Shown here: one piece after another, positions 28,101 to 43,800 of the stretch
Numbering within the stretch: the first letter of the stretch is position 1
Layout of the letters: the number at the start of each line of letters is the position of its first letter
Source of the DNA: Macquaria australasica
Lineage: Eukaryota; Chordata; Actinopteri; Centrarchiformes; Percichthyidae
Length of the DNA: 64,000 bases
Assembly: GCA_005408345.1 (NCBI GenBank)
Contig: SEMN01000924.1
Span: 1-64,000 of the forward strand
Reading direction: 5' to 3'
Translations under genes and position numbers: made by a program
Notes under the pieces: model-generated
Told to the model about the DNA's origin: nothing
Databases searched by the model: none
Seen by the model: the letters and a program-made list of their open reading frames with translations, nothing else

Positions 28101-31100
28101 TAACAGATATTAATCTTTCCAAAGAGGAAAATAAATATATATTGTTAGACTGACAAGTTTATTTTTCTACAACAGCCAACAGCCATGTAACATCATCCAT
28201 CCTCTCCTCTGTCACCCTCCCTCTGATTGCTGATGTGAAGAGACTGACTGCAGGCAGGTACTTCTGGTACCTGAGGAGGAGGGGCTGATTGGTCTCTGTG
28301 ATGGAAATTGGGAAACTGATTAACTCGTGAGTGAAGAAGTTTCAGGAGAACTGGATGTCTTACGCAGAAGCATTAATTGAAGCTCGATTGAGGAGAATAG
28401 AGATCAGCTGTTCAAGTGAACATTGTGTCTTGCCACCCAATTCTGAAGGTTACTTCCTGGCAAGGAGTATTTAACCCTGTAGTAAACAGAGATTCACTAA
28501 AAGTCCAAATAAAGTTATTCTATTATACCCAGCTAAAGTGTGAAGATTCTATTGGGTATTGGATTCTAAACAAGAAACTATTGTTTTGTTGCACTTTGAT
28601 AACGAGCATTGTCGTTGTCAGCTACCATGAAATATAACCTAAAGTCAGTTTCATTCTCTCCACTGTGTCCTCTCTGTCTGCTGTGTGTGTGTGTGTCTAT
28701 CAAATTATTTGACTATAGATAGTCATCTCAAAGTATCACGTCAAAAACACATCTTTTAATTTCCTACTTTAAAGGATAAGTACAGATTTTTTCAAGTCTG
28801 TCTTAATTCTGTGGTTATCAGTCTTTTGATCACGAAATTCCCTCTTTGTGCTTCCTGGAACCGTTTCCTTGCTGAGCTGCAGTGGAGGTAATGTAACACA
28901 AAGAAGGAATTTGGTACCAACACGGCTGTAACTCTGGAAGACCCTCTCTTTATTTGTCGAACTCAGACTGCTGAAGCCTCATTTTAGCTTCATAGCGACA
29001 TAAAACAAAGAATTTGGATTTTGCATCTTACATCATAGTCACAATAGAAAGGGATCTCTCTTTAGGTGTAAATCAATGTGAGTGTTGTATTAAGATAGAC
29101 TTTACAAGACTTCTCCTTTATGGACAACAATGTCTTCCCACCACATCTCCAATTACATGTTTTCATACTGCTTTCCTCATTTTCCTCCAATGAGTTGACT
29201 GGATCTAGTAGTCATTTTTTTAAGTCAATTTTTAATTATTTAGCCTGGTTCTCCTAGGTGTGGCTCTTACATCAGTGACATAGACCTCAGTAATGGGTGG
29301 TCCTCTGAAGGGGTTGAATCGCTCTCCGATGCTGCGGACGACTGTACTGAAAACCCTCAGCAGAGCTGCCAGCTTGGGCAGTGACACTGAGGGAGGGGGG
29401 ATGTCTTCATCAAGCACCTCACCCGACACCACATGGTTCAGATCCTAAACAGAGCACAGACTAAGTCAAGTCTTTGACAAAAGCACTCATCAGTTCTATG
29501 TGGCAGTATTTACACCCGCATTTCATCATTTTGAAAAGAGAATATAATTTTAACAAGATCTCTTTAAGATCTTTGAGTATTTACAGTCTTAATTGCAAAT
29601 AAGGACTTGCTCCCCTCTAGCAATAATGAAATATTCAAGTACTATAGAAAAATATTGATATTGATATTTATCCAAATATAAAATTAGTTGTCACAGCCTG
29701 TAAAATATACATTTCATGACACTTGATGAGTCTAATTGGCATGTCTGTTGAGAAGCTCAGTGTTGCCTTGGCAGCATGCTTTAAGACTCCAGACCAACTT
29801 CACCTCTGCATACGCCTCCATATCCTCCAAGAACTGTCCCAGCAGGGTGGTGGAGAAGGTCAGGTCTGCCACCCAGAACTGCTCCAGACTCTGTAACCAG
29901 CCTAAACACAGACAGGGAGAGCAGAGTGGCATATAGAAAAGAACTGGGCTGCAATTATGCTTTTACACCTTGTCTACACAGGCAGCGTGAAAGCTGCATG
30001 TCAGCAGAGCAGCAGCAGGATGTGTTCAGTGTTATGTGCCTAAGGCTGCTTTCAGACAGAATTAGGCGTTGATGCAATTAACGCAGGGTTGTGCGGCGGT
30101 GTGGGAGTATCACATACTAACCAGCAATCCCAGCTGAAGAACAATACAAGCCAAGCGACTACACTGTAATTAACATCTTTGTACTCCCTCGTGGCAGGGT
30201 TCAGCAGTTGATGTACAGTCATCATCTCTCTTCCATCTTCACAGTTGCTCAGTGAACAGTAGAATGCTACAGTAAACAGCAGAATGCTTCAATGCCACAT
30301 GGTATACAAGGTTTTTCTTCACCTGGGCGTCTGCCGGTCTGATCACTGGCGTGATTTGCCGCCACAGCTCGACAGGCTGCCGCAGCTTGACAGGCTGCCG
30401 CAGCGTGACATCGGCTGTTTTATTTCTGTTTTAACTTTTCGCCGCTGCCTCTTTTTTTTTTTTTTTTTTTTTTTACACCCCCTGCGGCCCGCACCACCGC
30501 AGCCTAAACACTGTACCCTCGTTCAAATTAATGAGAAAACCTGCGTTTTCGCCGCAGCGCCAGATTCTATCTGAATGTAGCCTAAAACAGGAGAAAATAG
30601 ACTTGAATCATAAAAAACACGCTTTGGGTCAGTTACAAGGCGCGAGTCGTTAGCCTGTGCAGACAGCTGTATTGATTAATATAGCGTATCTGAACCATCA
30701 AAGACGGACAACTACAAAACACGGCTGAAACGCCTCCAGTGTAGACAAGTCCTTGAATGCAATTGTTCCATTAATTCAATCAATGGATCAAGCCATGGGC
30801 AGGCAGACAGAAATAAACAACAGGTTTGCCAAATTTCATGGCAGGGAAGATGTATGTGGTAAAGAAATGTCAGTCCAACTTTATTACCAGCAGAAAGTGC
30901 CGAAAAGTTTGCAATCTAAACAACAGATACAACTTTGAAAATCTTTGACTGCCAATAAGAAATCCTACTGACCTGAGACTTGCTGAGTCAGTGACTGCTT
31001 CTGTGTGTGGTCAATGTGCCAGCCTACCAAGATGTCCACTGTGTCCTGTGGAAAAACAGCAAACATCAAAGGACATGGAGCTGGCATTAGCCAATAGGTT

Positions 31101-34100
31101 CTGATATGACCTCAATTGATCTGGGTGCCTCAAATTTATGCAAGGCTGGGGCCTTTCAGTGTGGAGTTTGCATGTTCTCTCCATGCCAGCGTGCTCCTGT
31201 TTCCTCCCACAGTCCAAATTGCCCGTAGGCAATTAATGGTTGTCCATCTGTGTGACAGCCCTGTGACTGGGTGTATCTTGCCCAATGTCAGCTAGGATCA
31301 ACTCTAGCCCCCTGCGACCCTCTATAGGATAAGAAGGTATAACTAATGGACCAATGAAGCTGAAACACTCACCCTGAAGTTGGTGCTGAAGACATGCGGA
31401 TAGCAGCGAGCCACCTGAAGAATACACTTAACACTTTGACAAAGCAGCTCTGGTGTGTCCACGTTCTCCAGGATGGACTGCAGGTTGCTCATCACCAGCT
31501 AAAACACACAAAACACTCTGTCCATAAAACAATACACCTACCAGGCCCTTACCCGGCACCAGCCAGTACACTGTCTATGGCAACTCTGACAAAACTATGC
31601 TGTGTCCCAAATCGCGTACTCAAACTTAGTATTTTGAGTGCATAAGTGCGTTCACACTGGTAAGTATGGCAAAATGCAGTGTACTATAAGTACCCGGATG
31701 GTATACACAAAACGGCCAGAAAGTTGAGTGTGAAACGCTGCACACTTCTCACCCTCAACGGTCGCCATCTTGGCTACATAGCGGATGGGGATGGGGATGG
31801 GGATTAGGGATAGGCATGTTAGGGCTAAAAGTAAAAGCACATTCATTTTTTTAATTCATTTTTAATATAACTGAATTGAAGTCAAGTGAGCAAACAAGCT
31901 GGCAGATACTTCGGCGTGCGGCAATCACGGTAAAATGTTGGCGATAAAGCTCCGCCCAGTTGCAATCTGCCATTAAAAAGAAGAAGAAGATGCGGTCAAA
32001 GGTTGTGATCGTCATTTCCGGTAAGCGCACAACAGCAGTATTCGATTTGAGACGACACTACCCTGTCAAAATTAATGTACTACACACGTCAGTACATAGT
32101 GTACACAGTATACTGCATGTAAGTGTACTGACAGAAGTACGCGATTTGAGACACAGCACTAGATTTGAGATGTAAAGCTTCATCTTTATGAAACTGGCCA
32201 CAGAATGTTTTAGGAACAAAGTCCAGTTCAGAGCTGTACAGAAATCAACTGAAGCCACATCGTGTGGTTACCTGCATGACATGAGAGAAGGCCTTCCTCT
32301 CTCCAGCAGCCTCCAAAGCACGCTGTGCTGCCACCAGGTACAACAACTTCACCTCGTCACGACCACTCGAAGTGAACTTGATAAAGAGCCACTTGAAGAT
32401 GCGCTCAGACTCGTAGCTGAGCACTGTGCAGAGGAGGCCCAGGCAGGCTGCCGCGTCCTGACGCAACTCCCACAGCAGCTTACTGCTACACACGTCAACA
32501 ACACCAGCAAGGAGACCATATGTTAGAGACCACATAGATTTGGGACTAGCAGAGAGTAATCATTGTTGCAATAACAATGTGTACATTATAGGTATGCTTC
32601 TGAGACATAGTCAGGACTGCACCAGTTGAGCCTGGTCTCCTGGCCATTTTGTCATGTCTTGTAAAGATGCATCTCTGTTACAAGTTGAGCATTTTCCTAT
32701 TTAATTTACTGGAATGCCTACATCAATGTGACAATCATAAGGTTGTTGATATTAAATAGTAATTAGATTGAGATGGTTATTTTAAATGTAAAAATAATAA
32801 CAAATTAAAGCTGCAAGCAGCGATGAACGTGCCCTCGCACATCTGCACACGTTGGGGTGTGCAGCATCAGCCGCCTCACAGCCAGTGAGTGAGTGAGTGT
32901 GTGTGTGTGTGTAGGAGCCACACACACGCAGAGCCGACAGCAGAGCAGAGAGATGTTTTTCATATTCATATTTCATATATACGTATGTATGTTTTAGAAA
33001 ATTACAAATTGTGAATAATAAGGTCGTAATGAATAGTGCACTGTAGCAGATTTACATAGCAAAGCTATAATTATATATCTCCAGCATAATGGGTTGTGAA
33101 CTAAAGTGGGCTGGTCTGAAGCATGAAACTCCTTGGCTGAAAATGAGTCCCACTCCGGCCCTGCTGTACACCGACTGGTTGACACAGAGCTGAATTGTCA
33201 TGTGTTGTGGACAATGCACAAAAGAGTGACATGTATCTGCCTGATAATGTTCCTGAGTGAAGTTTAGAAAGAATGAAGACAGACATCAGTCAGTCAGTCC
33301 TTCCTCCTATCTTCCTCCCTCTGCTGCTGTGTCATGTAAATCTAATGATTGTCTCACAAGGCTTACTTCCTGTTTTCAGTAGGTTGCGCTATGACTATGA
33401 CTGAATAGCTTTAAACAACTTTTAATCACAAATTTCTTTAGATTGTACAGCCCAAATTTGAAGAGGATCTTATTTATTCTCTAGGAGAAGTTCATTAAAG
33501 TACAGAGCCTTCAAAAGACAAAACACAGAAAATTCAAAATGGCTGACTTCCTGTTGGGTTTAGGATATGGCACCAAGAGACATTTTTTTAAGTCTAGACA
33601 TGACGCATCTGCCATTCGAATTTCATACATTTACATGGGGGGGGGGTGATTTTGAAAATTTGTAGGGGGCGCTATCAAGCTGTTTTGCCACACCCAAGAC
33701 CAGTAACAATATCAGATGTACATTTGTGCCACTGATGACACATGTGCAAAGTTTGGTGAGTTTTCAAGCATCCCTAGCCCCTCAAAAATAGCTTTGTGTT
33801 TCATGGCGAACAATGCATTGTCACAGCAAAGCGGTTTGATGAAAATTCACAATCTTCACAGTGAAGCATCATCAAGGTCTTAAGACTTTGCTGACCAAAT
33901 TTGAGGTTGATCTGGTTAACCTGCTAGGAGAAGTGATTACAGTGGGGCCTGTAACTTCCTGTTGTCACTAGGTGGCGCTATGACCTTGAGTCAATATTGA
34001 CCCCTAGATGTCTTCAGGACGGGAATCTCATCAAACGTGACAAATATGGAAAAGATCTGATTATATGGATCCAAGTTACAACTGTTTATTTTTTTCACGA

Positions 34101-34844
34101 AGAAACATCAAAATTTGCCGTGCTGCCGTGCTTCAGTGAAAACTCACAATATTCACTGTAAAGCATCATCAAGGTCTTAAGGCTTTACTGCCCAAATTTG
34201 AGGTTGTTCTGCTCAACCTCGGCTCGGAGTAGAATGTCAGACTATAAAACGTGTAATTTCCTGCTGCAAGTAGGTGGCGCTATGACTGTGACTGAAAATT
34301 AGCATATAGATGCCTTCAGGCCAGGGGGGTCATGAAACATGGTAAGTCTGGGGCCTTTTGGACAATGTACAGTCCAGTTATAAACCACTTTGTTTCAATG
34401 CGAAACACAAATTCCATGCCATGCCACGGATACGCAACTTTTTACGCAATCACAAAGGTCTTTAGATGGCACAGCCCTAATTTGAAGTCGATCCGATACA
34501 TTCTCTAGGAGTTCATTAAAATACAGAGCCCTCAAATGACAAAATTGGCCAAATATTGCACAGAAAATTCAAAATGGCCGACTTCCTGTCGGGTTTAGGG
34601 TATGGTTCCCACAGGCTTTTTTTTAAAGTCTGGACATGATACATATGCCTATCAAATTTCGTATATATCTAGGTGAAACGTGCCGCAGGGGCTAGCTGGT
34701 AAAAAGAAAATTGTAGGGGGCGCTATCAAGCCATTTTGCCACACCCATGCGTGAGACCCATAAAATATATAATTTTTCACTATTTCTGATGCATGTGCAA
34801 AGTTTCATGATTAGCCCCTCAAAAGTGCAATTTATTTGGACAAA

Positions 34845-34889
<45 letters not shown>

Positions 34890-37800
34890 CACCTTCAGTT
34901 TCAATAGGGTCCTCACACGACTTCGTGCTCGGGCCACAATTAAAGCAATCCACGCTGTTTAAAAATCAGGATAGCACTTCAATTTAATACTTTTTTTATG
35001 CATGGATGTTTTCTGCAGACACGCTTCCTCAGAACAAGCTTGCAACATAAAAAAAAAAAAAATGTCCCAACATTGTCCATACCAAAAAAATATCTATTAT
35101 CCTTTTTCTAACAATTGTTGTTGTTTGGAATATTTTCTATTGGCTACAATGTTGGCATTTGTGTAATGATATGCAGTGATTCGCATATCCAGTATCTTCC
35201 AACAAACTATGTCATGTAACAGAAAAACCAAACAGATCAGAAAGCCTTTATGTGATTTCTAATGGGTTTGAAATTTTCACTCTGCTGCCCACTTGGGCCC
35301 AACGCGAATATTGTGAATATTGTTTTGTAATTTCCATTTTATTGCCTTGGACTTCTGACCAAGCTAGACTTCCTAACATGTTATCCACCTGTACTGACAA
35401 CACCTTCTTCCAGTCTGTCCAGAATGTAGCACAAGACCTGAGCCCAATAAACCTAGAGCACATAGCTTCTTTTTACCTCTCATTCAAAATGTCATTCAAG
35501 GTGCTGAGGATGGTGTCCAACTGTTTGACCAGGGTCTGTGTGAGAGAAAATACAAAGTATTAGGAAAGTGATGTGTTTGTTAGTACTTTGATTCTATTTC
35601 AACACATTTCATTTTAAATGAAACAACAACTATGAGGTTTAAGTGTTGACTTTCAGCTTTAAGAGGTTTAAAAGGTGTTCACATCCATATTGGGCGAACA
35701 TTGTAGGACTAGCATAGACTCACAATGGGCACATTTATGGGAAATACATCAGGTTGAAATAAGCCAGATATTTTTCTTTACCATATACACATGTTTTTTA
35801 TGGCCAAACCATGGAATGCTTGTAACTGGCAAGACAGTCACCTGACCTAAATTCAACAGAGCATGTATTTAGGCCCAGAATGAACACAAAAAGCCCCTGA
35901 AACAGACAAAAAGAAAAGCTGGCTGGAGCACAGACCTGGCAGAGCATCACCAGGAAAGGTACCAAGAGTCTTTTAAGAGATTTTTAAAAGAAAATATTAA
36001 ATTAAATGGCTTTAAGTTTATGTTCATTTGTTCTTTTTCTTGTCCCCTAAAATTAAAGGACTATGTGCAATCTCTAGGCCAGGGTTCGTCAACTGGTGGC
36101 CCCCGGGCCACATCCGGCCCACCAAAGATTCCCATCTGGCCCGCAGAATATAAATTAATTCAGAAAATGCAAGGAGGTACAACAGTGCAGAGGTTAGCAC
36201 TGTCGCCTCACAACCACAAGTTCTCTATGAATTCTTCTATGAATTCTTTTATGAATGGAATGCGGTTTGTGCCATATTTTCACGCAAGAATGGGGAGAAA
36301 CTTATAGGGTTTTTTTTTCACATGCTCTTATTTAACATTTTGTTTTATAATTTTTTTTCCACATACTTTTTGCGTGTCTGACAAACAATTCAAAAGGCTT
36401 TTCTTCCTGCTTCTTGCAAGCATTTTCCACCATTCAGGACATTGATAGCACCAAAACCGATTAATATGTCCTGCCAATCAGGACTGCATTCTGCAATTGA
36501 GTTTCATATGTTAAATGTCTAGTTATCTTTATGAATATGTTTTGTATATGTTTTTTAGAAATCTGTTCACACTGATAGGCTAACAAAGATAACATTCATT
36601 TTGTAAAAAAAAAAATGAAAATATTAAAACAATAATATTGCAGTGTGGCAGGGCGCATTATCCTGCTGAAAGAGGCCACTGCCATTAGGGAATACCGTTT
36701 CCATGAAGGGGTGTACTTGGTCTGCAACAATGTTTAGGTAGGTGGTACGTGTCAAAGTAACATCCACATGAATGGCAGGACCAAAGGTTTCCCAGCAGAA
36801 CATTGCCCAAGGAATCACACCGCTTCCGCCGCCTTCTTCCCATAGTGCATCCTGGTGCCATGTCTTCCCCAGATAAGCGGCGCACACAAACCCGGCCATC
36901 CACATGATGTAAAAGAAAACGTGATTCATCAGACTACTTCCATTGCTCCTTGGTCCAGTTCTGATGCTCACGTGCCCATTGTAGGCGCTTTCAGCGGTGG
37001 ACAGGGGTCAGCATGGGCACCCAGACCGGTCTGCGGCTACGCAGCCCCATACTAAACAGACTGCGATGCAGTGTGTTCTGACACCTTTCTATCAGAACCA
37101 GCATTAACGTTTTCAGCAATTTGAGCTACAGTAGCTCTTCTGTTGGATCGGACCACAAGGGCCAGCCTTCGTTCCCCACGCGCATCAGTGAGCCATGACC
37201 CTGTCGCCGGTTCACTGGTTTTCCTTCCTTGGACCACTTTTGGTAGGTACTGACCACTGCAGACCGGGGACACCCCACAAGAGCTGCAGTTTTGGAGATG
37301 CTCTGACCCAGTCATCTAGCCATCACAATTTGGCCCTTATCAAAGTCGCTCACATCCTTACACTTGCCCATTTTTCCTGCTTCCAACATATCAACTTCGA
37401 GGACAAAATGTTCACTTGCTGCCTAATATATCCCACCCACTGACAGGTGAAGTGAAGAACATTGATTATCTCGTTACAATGGCACCTGTCAGTGGGTGGG
37501 ATATATTAGCCATAACATTATGACCACCTGCCTAATATTGTGTAGGTCCCCCTTTTGCCACCAATACAGCCCTGACCTGTCGAGGCATGGACTCCACTAG
37601 ACCTCTGAAGGTGTGCTGTGGTATCTCAGAATCACTGAGAATCTTTCAATGGAGAACGAACAACCAAAGGCAATAGTAAACATTTAGCAGAATGTGTCCA
37701 TGACGAAAATGAACATCTCGCATGTAGCAGTTAACAGACATTTGTGACAACAGTGACCCAGGATAAAGCCAATTCTTTCAGCTTTATCAATACAACTGTT

Positions 37801-40800
37801 GTTTATACAAAAGAACATTCTAACTTAATAAGTGACATTTAAATGCAGAGACACTGCAAATAAATATCTAAAATATAAAGCCAAACAGACAGGTACCAGA
37901 GTCTGGGTGGGAGTTTACTATGATGGCTGGAGAAGTCTTGGAGAAGAGGAAAGAACAATTTTAACAGTATTCACTAGGATTATATCTATAATGAAGAGGG
38001 TTTGCGGGAAGCCAATCTGACTGACCACTTTGCTCTCGCCGTGGCCGATGAATTCCTTCAGCTGTTTGAGGGTGGCCAGCCTGCGGTCGCGATCATCTTC
38101 CCTGGAGACTCGGCGCAGGAGGTTGGTCAGCCGAGACTCCTCTGAGTGAGCCATCCCTCTGTCTGCAACAATAGTACTGCATGTCAGGAACGCACCGACG
38201 CTCTCACTTCTCTGTACCATCATATGCTGCCATGTGCAGGTTCAAAATGCTCATCATCAGTGTTTAGTGCCACATAAACAGTTAGTAATTAGTGAAATAT
38301 ATTTAACTATGAACTAAAAAATAACCACAAATTAACTACAGCTGATATTCCTCATTTCTCATGAGTAGATACTAGTGTGACCGAATGATAAATTGGATTT
38401 TTATTACCTTGCACTGTCAACAATGGCGTGTTTGCTGTCTGGGTTGACAATTAGGAGATAGCCCAGCATTAAAAAAAAAAAAAAAAAAACTCTATAGCAT
38501 AGCCTTCTTTGCACTGTTATTCTCCAGGAATCAGTTTGTATTTACACCAGTCCATTATGTCAGACTGTCACACATTTGTTTGTTACCTTGATAGAGAGCT
38601 GCAGCTGCAGCCCAAACGGTTAGAGTGAAAAAAGAATTACTGTAGTCTGTCAATAAGAACAGCTTGGATGTGAGAGTCGATTCATCTTTTCCAACTAAAT
38701 CCTGTGAAAATATCTTGTGCCATATGAATACTGTAGCCATTGCTGTTTTCACTAAATAATATCTTAAGACGTTTGTCGAAGGCAGCTTACCCTGCGATTT
38801 CTTCATGTCCCTTGAAGCTAAAGCACGGTTTCCATGCTGAAAAGGAGTCAAATCCGTTGTCACGTCATTGGGCCTCAACTCTTGCCCCACCGACTTCCAA
38901 CCAAACGTATTATCACAGACACCCTGGCCAGCTGCATATCCACCTATGGGACACAGACCATGTTGGATTACACCAATGTATTGCATAGAAAGCCTCGCCT
39001 AGACAGACATAAGCATACACCACAATGCAAACAAGACCAACTTTTCTTTCATGCATGTATGAAATTTTTATTAAAAGTTACAAAAAACTGAACATTTTTG
39101 TTCAGTTTTCACAGGTGAGAAGGCTGTCCAACCTCTGCATCTACTGATACATACTCGAGTTATTTTCTTCACCCTGTTACATTGCTTTACCAGTGCATAC
39201 AGTAAATGTCATGGCAATTTTACATGTCTGGTCTCATGTCTGAAAAAACACCCTCATCATTTTTATGTAGGCAAGTCACAAGGACAATCATACTAGCATG
39301 GATCTGTAACATTTGTATTACACTTCTGTGTAGTCTGCAGTCTGCAAACTCAGTTACACTTCTGTGTAACACCGCTCAAGTCTGAATTGAATACCATCAT
39401 ATCAACCTCAAGGCTGCAGCAGCACAAGGTTAAAACACACAGAGAGAAGTTAAATGCACAACTTCTATGGAATATTATTCAAAAAAGGTGTACTTGAAAA
39501 GGTTTTTGTATCGTGCATTAAAGTTTGTCTCTGTAAACTGCAAACTTGTGCAGTGAAGTTTTTATCTGTATGCTTAGTTTTGTAGACTTGTACATTTTGT
39601 TTTCAGTCTGCAAACTCCGTTTTGCAAGTGTGTGCATTCAGACACTGGCTTCCAAACTCAATTCACAAACTTGGCGGCAAAAATACTTACTTGCATGTGC
39701 GTGCACATGCTTACGGACTTTTGACAAGTTTACTGTGTGGTAATGTTTTGTACACAGGGTATCGCAAAGGAAACAGGCTATCCACAGGGTATGGAAGGCG
39801 GGATCTCCAGCTTCTGACCAATCGGTGTCTTTGGAATCGCTATGCACAACACAGTTTGCTAGTCAACACTGTCAGTCAACCATCATGCTCAGTCAACTAC
39901 AGCAATGTAAAGAGATCCGGCCCTAAAAGAAGTACACCTTTTTGAATTATATAATATTCCATAAACTTCCACCTTCTTACACTGTAACAAATGTATTACT
40001 CGATTATCTCTTATGCAAAAAGAAATTAAAATTTTTAATTTAATTAAAATGTTTAATAAACCAGGAAACACTATGAATGAGCCAAATTGAGAAATCTCAA
40101 GTCAGATCAGTCCATAAAAAAGATATTCTTTGCCTTGCGGTGCAGGGCGAAAGAGGTAAAATAAACCCTTGTTCAATCACAACAGAAATCTGACATCAGT
40201 AATCTATATTTTTTTTATTCATTTTATGAATGAATAACTAGCAATGCCCACTACATACACTAATATATATGAGAATGTATTAGTAGATTCACTTTGAGGG
40301 GTAAGAAGGTAGGGTACAAGTAAGTAAGGCATTGCCATTTGCTGTTCTAAAAGTGATTTAGGGTTATTATTTAACAGTACCATTTAATACAGGGTTTCTT
40401 CAGGGTTCACCATGTTAAATTTAAGACTTTTTTAGACCTTATTAATACCACATAGAAGGCGATTTTAATACCTCTTTCAGTGTCAAACCAAAATATTGAA
40501 GTGTAATGGAAAACAAGTACGGAATATATGGCCTAGAATTATTTTTTATTTGTATTTCACATTTTTTCAGTACTTCCCAGCAGTATATAACAATAATTTC
40601 TAATGATATAATTACTTTAATTAACATGGATTAACCAATGAAAAATGATTTGCTCAAGTTCTCTCAAGTTTTTGCTAAAACCTTTAACACTACTATACAA
40701 CCAGTAGAGCTAGCAGTAGTGACAGTTTGCTTAAGGTCTGATGGTGCAGACTGAAACTCGACAAAAAAGGACTCCTGCGAGCACAATCCACTGTTACAAC

Positions 40801-43800
40801 AATGCCACTTTTAGTTTATAGATGTATAACGTCTTTCGACAGCATCATATACAAAAACATTTTATACATAAAAAATATTGCAAGCAAGAGAAAATATTCT
40901 GCAAAAGCCCTCTCTCCCAACATGGGGGACACTGAATGACCACTGCTCTGTGCAGCATGGACAGCAACATAGAGCTGGTAGTCAGAGCTAACCAACCATA
41001 AGAAGCTACAGTCAGACTCTACGTTTCTCTGCTAGAAAAACAGGGAGTCTGGTGGAGCTTTGACAGTCACTAGAAGCACATTCAAAGTCCGTTGACAGAG
41101 TCACTGTGTGGGTACCAGTGCTGTAACTCGGTTGGCCTACTAGAGGCTCTCCGTGTGTCTGTGGGGGAGTTTCAGTAGTAGCAGTCATAGCCATGCTGTT
41201 TACCGCAGTTAACATTACTCTTCGTCAGCCCTAAATATCTTGTTATGCTCTGAATATAGCAGTTACCGGTGGGCCCATGTGTTGTGCTGTGTTAACTGCC
41301 ACTGCAAAAAAATACATCTTGTTCATGTACTAACTTGTTTTTCCGCTAACCTTACCAGCAGCTCTGCATGAGAGGCTCAAACTGGGGATACAGTAAGCAA
41401 GCGTTCTGCTTTATATACTTGCCATGGCAGCTGCTACCACAGTCAAACTGGTCAACATATGTAATAGACCTCAGAGTCTTGCCTGTTTCGTCACGGTCAG
41501 GGAGGGGCAAGAGAATTCGGTTGCACCAAACTTTCAAATACAAGCAGACAAATACAAGCTAATGTTGAGGAGTAAACGCTGTTACACATGTTTAGTTGGA
41601 AAAAAAAAATCATCTGTATTAACATCACATACAATCAAGAGTCTATGTTATTATGTGTACAGTGCAAAAAACCAATTTAGTGTGTAGTTCCTTTTTAAGA
41701 CTTTTCAAGACGTGCAGATACACTGTAGCAATCCTGATGACAAAAAGGAGGCCTCACCCTCTTCCTGGTGTGTATCTGGAGCAGCGTAGGCATCGCTGGA
41801 CACCACAGGCTGGTCAGGGCAGCTGGAGGGCAACACGTCGTACAACGCTGCTGAACCAAGCTCTCTGGACTTCACTCCGTCCTGGCTGGATAACACACTG
41901 TCAACTCTGAATACATGGATGGATGGACACAAACACACACACACACACACGAAAAAGACAAATCCTATAACTGAAGTAAGTGCATGGTTTCACACTGCAT
42001 TTGGTGTTTAGGTTATCTTTTCAGTCTTTAAAAATCTCATGATTCAATGTCAATTATTGATTCTTCATGATTTAATTCAAATCGATTCTCGGTAATACAC
42101 ACTTACACATACATATATACACACTATACAATATATACATATACACACATACTATAATGTCACCTGGCTGGGGTTATCAGCAATGGTATTTACAGACTGC
42201 TGTCAGCGAGTAGCTAAAACGTACTCCAAAAGATGACATATTCCTACATTCATGTCCCAATGTAAAGGTTTTTCTTCTTATGCCTTATATATTTAAGTTT
42301 ATGAACTGATAAGATAGTTCATATTGCTGTCCAGAAAATGTATACCATCATATACTACTATGATAGTTATACCTATGTGAACAGTCTAACTGATGTACAT
42401 GTTATTGCTGCTTACTAAACAGGTCAACAAGTTATTTTGGTTTGTAGACAAAGGGAGATCCATATCAGATCACAACATTGCCTATTTGTGAATAAATTGG
42501 TTTAACATTCCTGCTAGGTTTGGATCTTTCTGTAGTGATTCCACTTTCACCTCGACTTTGCCCACCCCCTATGTGTCTAATTAAGTGTCGGTAGTGCTGA
42601 AAGTAAACTCAATGCATGTGGCCTACAGTGGGCGCTCCCACCAAGTAGCAAGTCAAAATATAAATGGGGTGGACATGCTGCCTGAGGAAAACTAGATGAA
42701 CAAACTTTATTTTGCAAGCGTCTTTTTGTTGTGATATTGTTTAAAATTACATGTTTAACTGCTGGCTCTGTCACTGTGTTAAACTTGTGTACCTGTATGG
42801 TTTAGGCACTTGTTCAAAATTATTTACAAATTGTTTGGACAGAGCTGACACCCAGGGCCACTAGGGGACTCAGGGGCAAAAATGAGCTGTGGGGGCCTTA
42901 TCAGGCTTCCCCACCATGCGTCCCCAATTTAGTTTATGATCATTTGTGACACTTTGATTATGCTCCAATTTATTTAGGAATATGTACACTGTAAGCATAA
43001 TATCAGCTCAAATATTAAAAGACACTACTATATTTTGACACACCACATCTGTGTCAAGACAGGGCCTCAAGATTTGGTTAAAGATGCAGGAGCCTCCTTA
43101 AGGCTCTTAACAATTCAATTTATATTGTGCGTTAGTGGTGCATGTTACCAAACAAATATACAATTAATCCAATTTCCACAAACTAATTGCCACACAGCGA
43201 ACCTGGAGCCTTTAGTGCTCCTAAGAGTCTGGGGCCTGGGGGCAGTTGCCCAAATAAAATACCTACTAAAATTCTTTAAACCTAATATTACAAATGTGAG
43301 GTACGTTAACACATTAGATGCTACCTCAGGAGTCTAATGCTTCAATAATTGCTGTCTCGTCTATTGCAGTTATTTAACGTTATTGTCAGCTCAAAAGGTT
43401 ATAAGACCAACACTGTCATACATTTTTAGGCAACATCAAACGTTTTAAAAAATATATCCGGAAGCTCTCTGGGAAGGTGATAACGTTACAGTAGGGTGGC
43501 GTCTTCCCCATGCTAGTTGGCTATCGTTAGCCAGCGCGAACAGTATCGGGGTAATGCTAACCAGCTAAACTAACACAGCTCGTTATGAATTTCTATCACC
43601 TTGTGGTTAACGCCAATTCAAAATCACCCACTTGATTCATCTTTGCAGGTCATGGGACGTCATTATCTTGTAGCGCTTGCTGTCAATTAGCCATTAGAGT
43701 TAACCGAGTTAGCAGCAGACTAGCAACATTTAACTAATCAAGGCTCTCTAAACAAACTGAGCTAACGTTAGCGCCGGGCTCACCAGTCCGCGAGGCGGGC

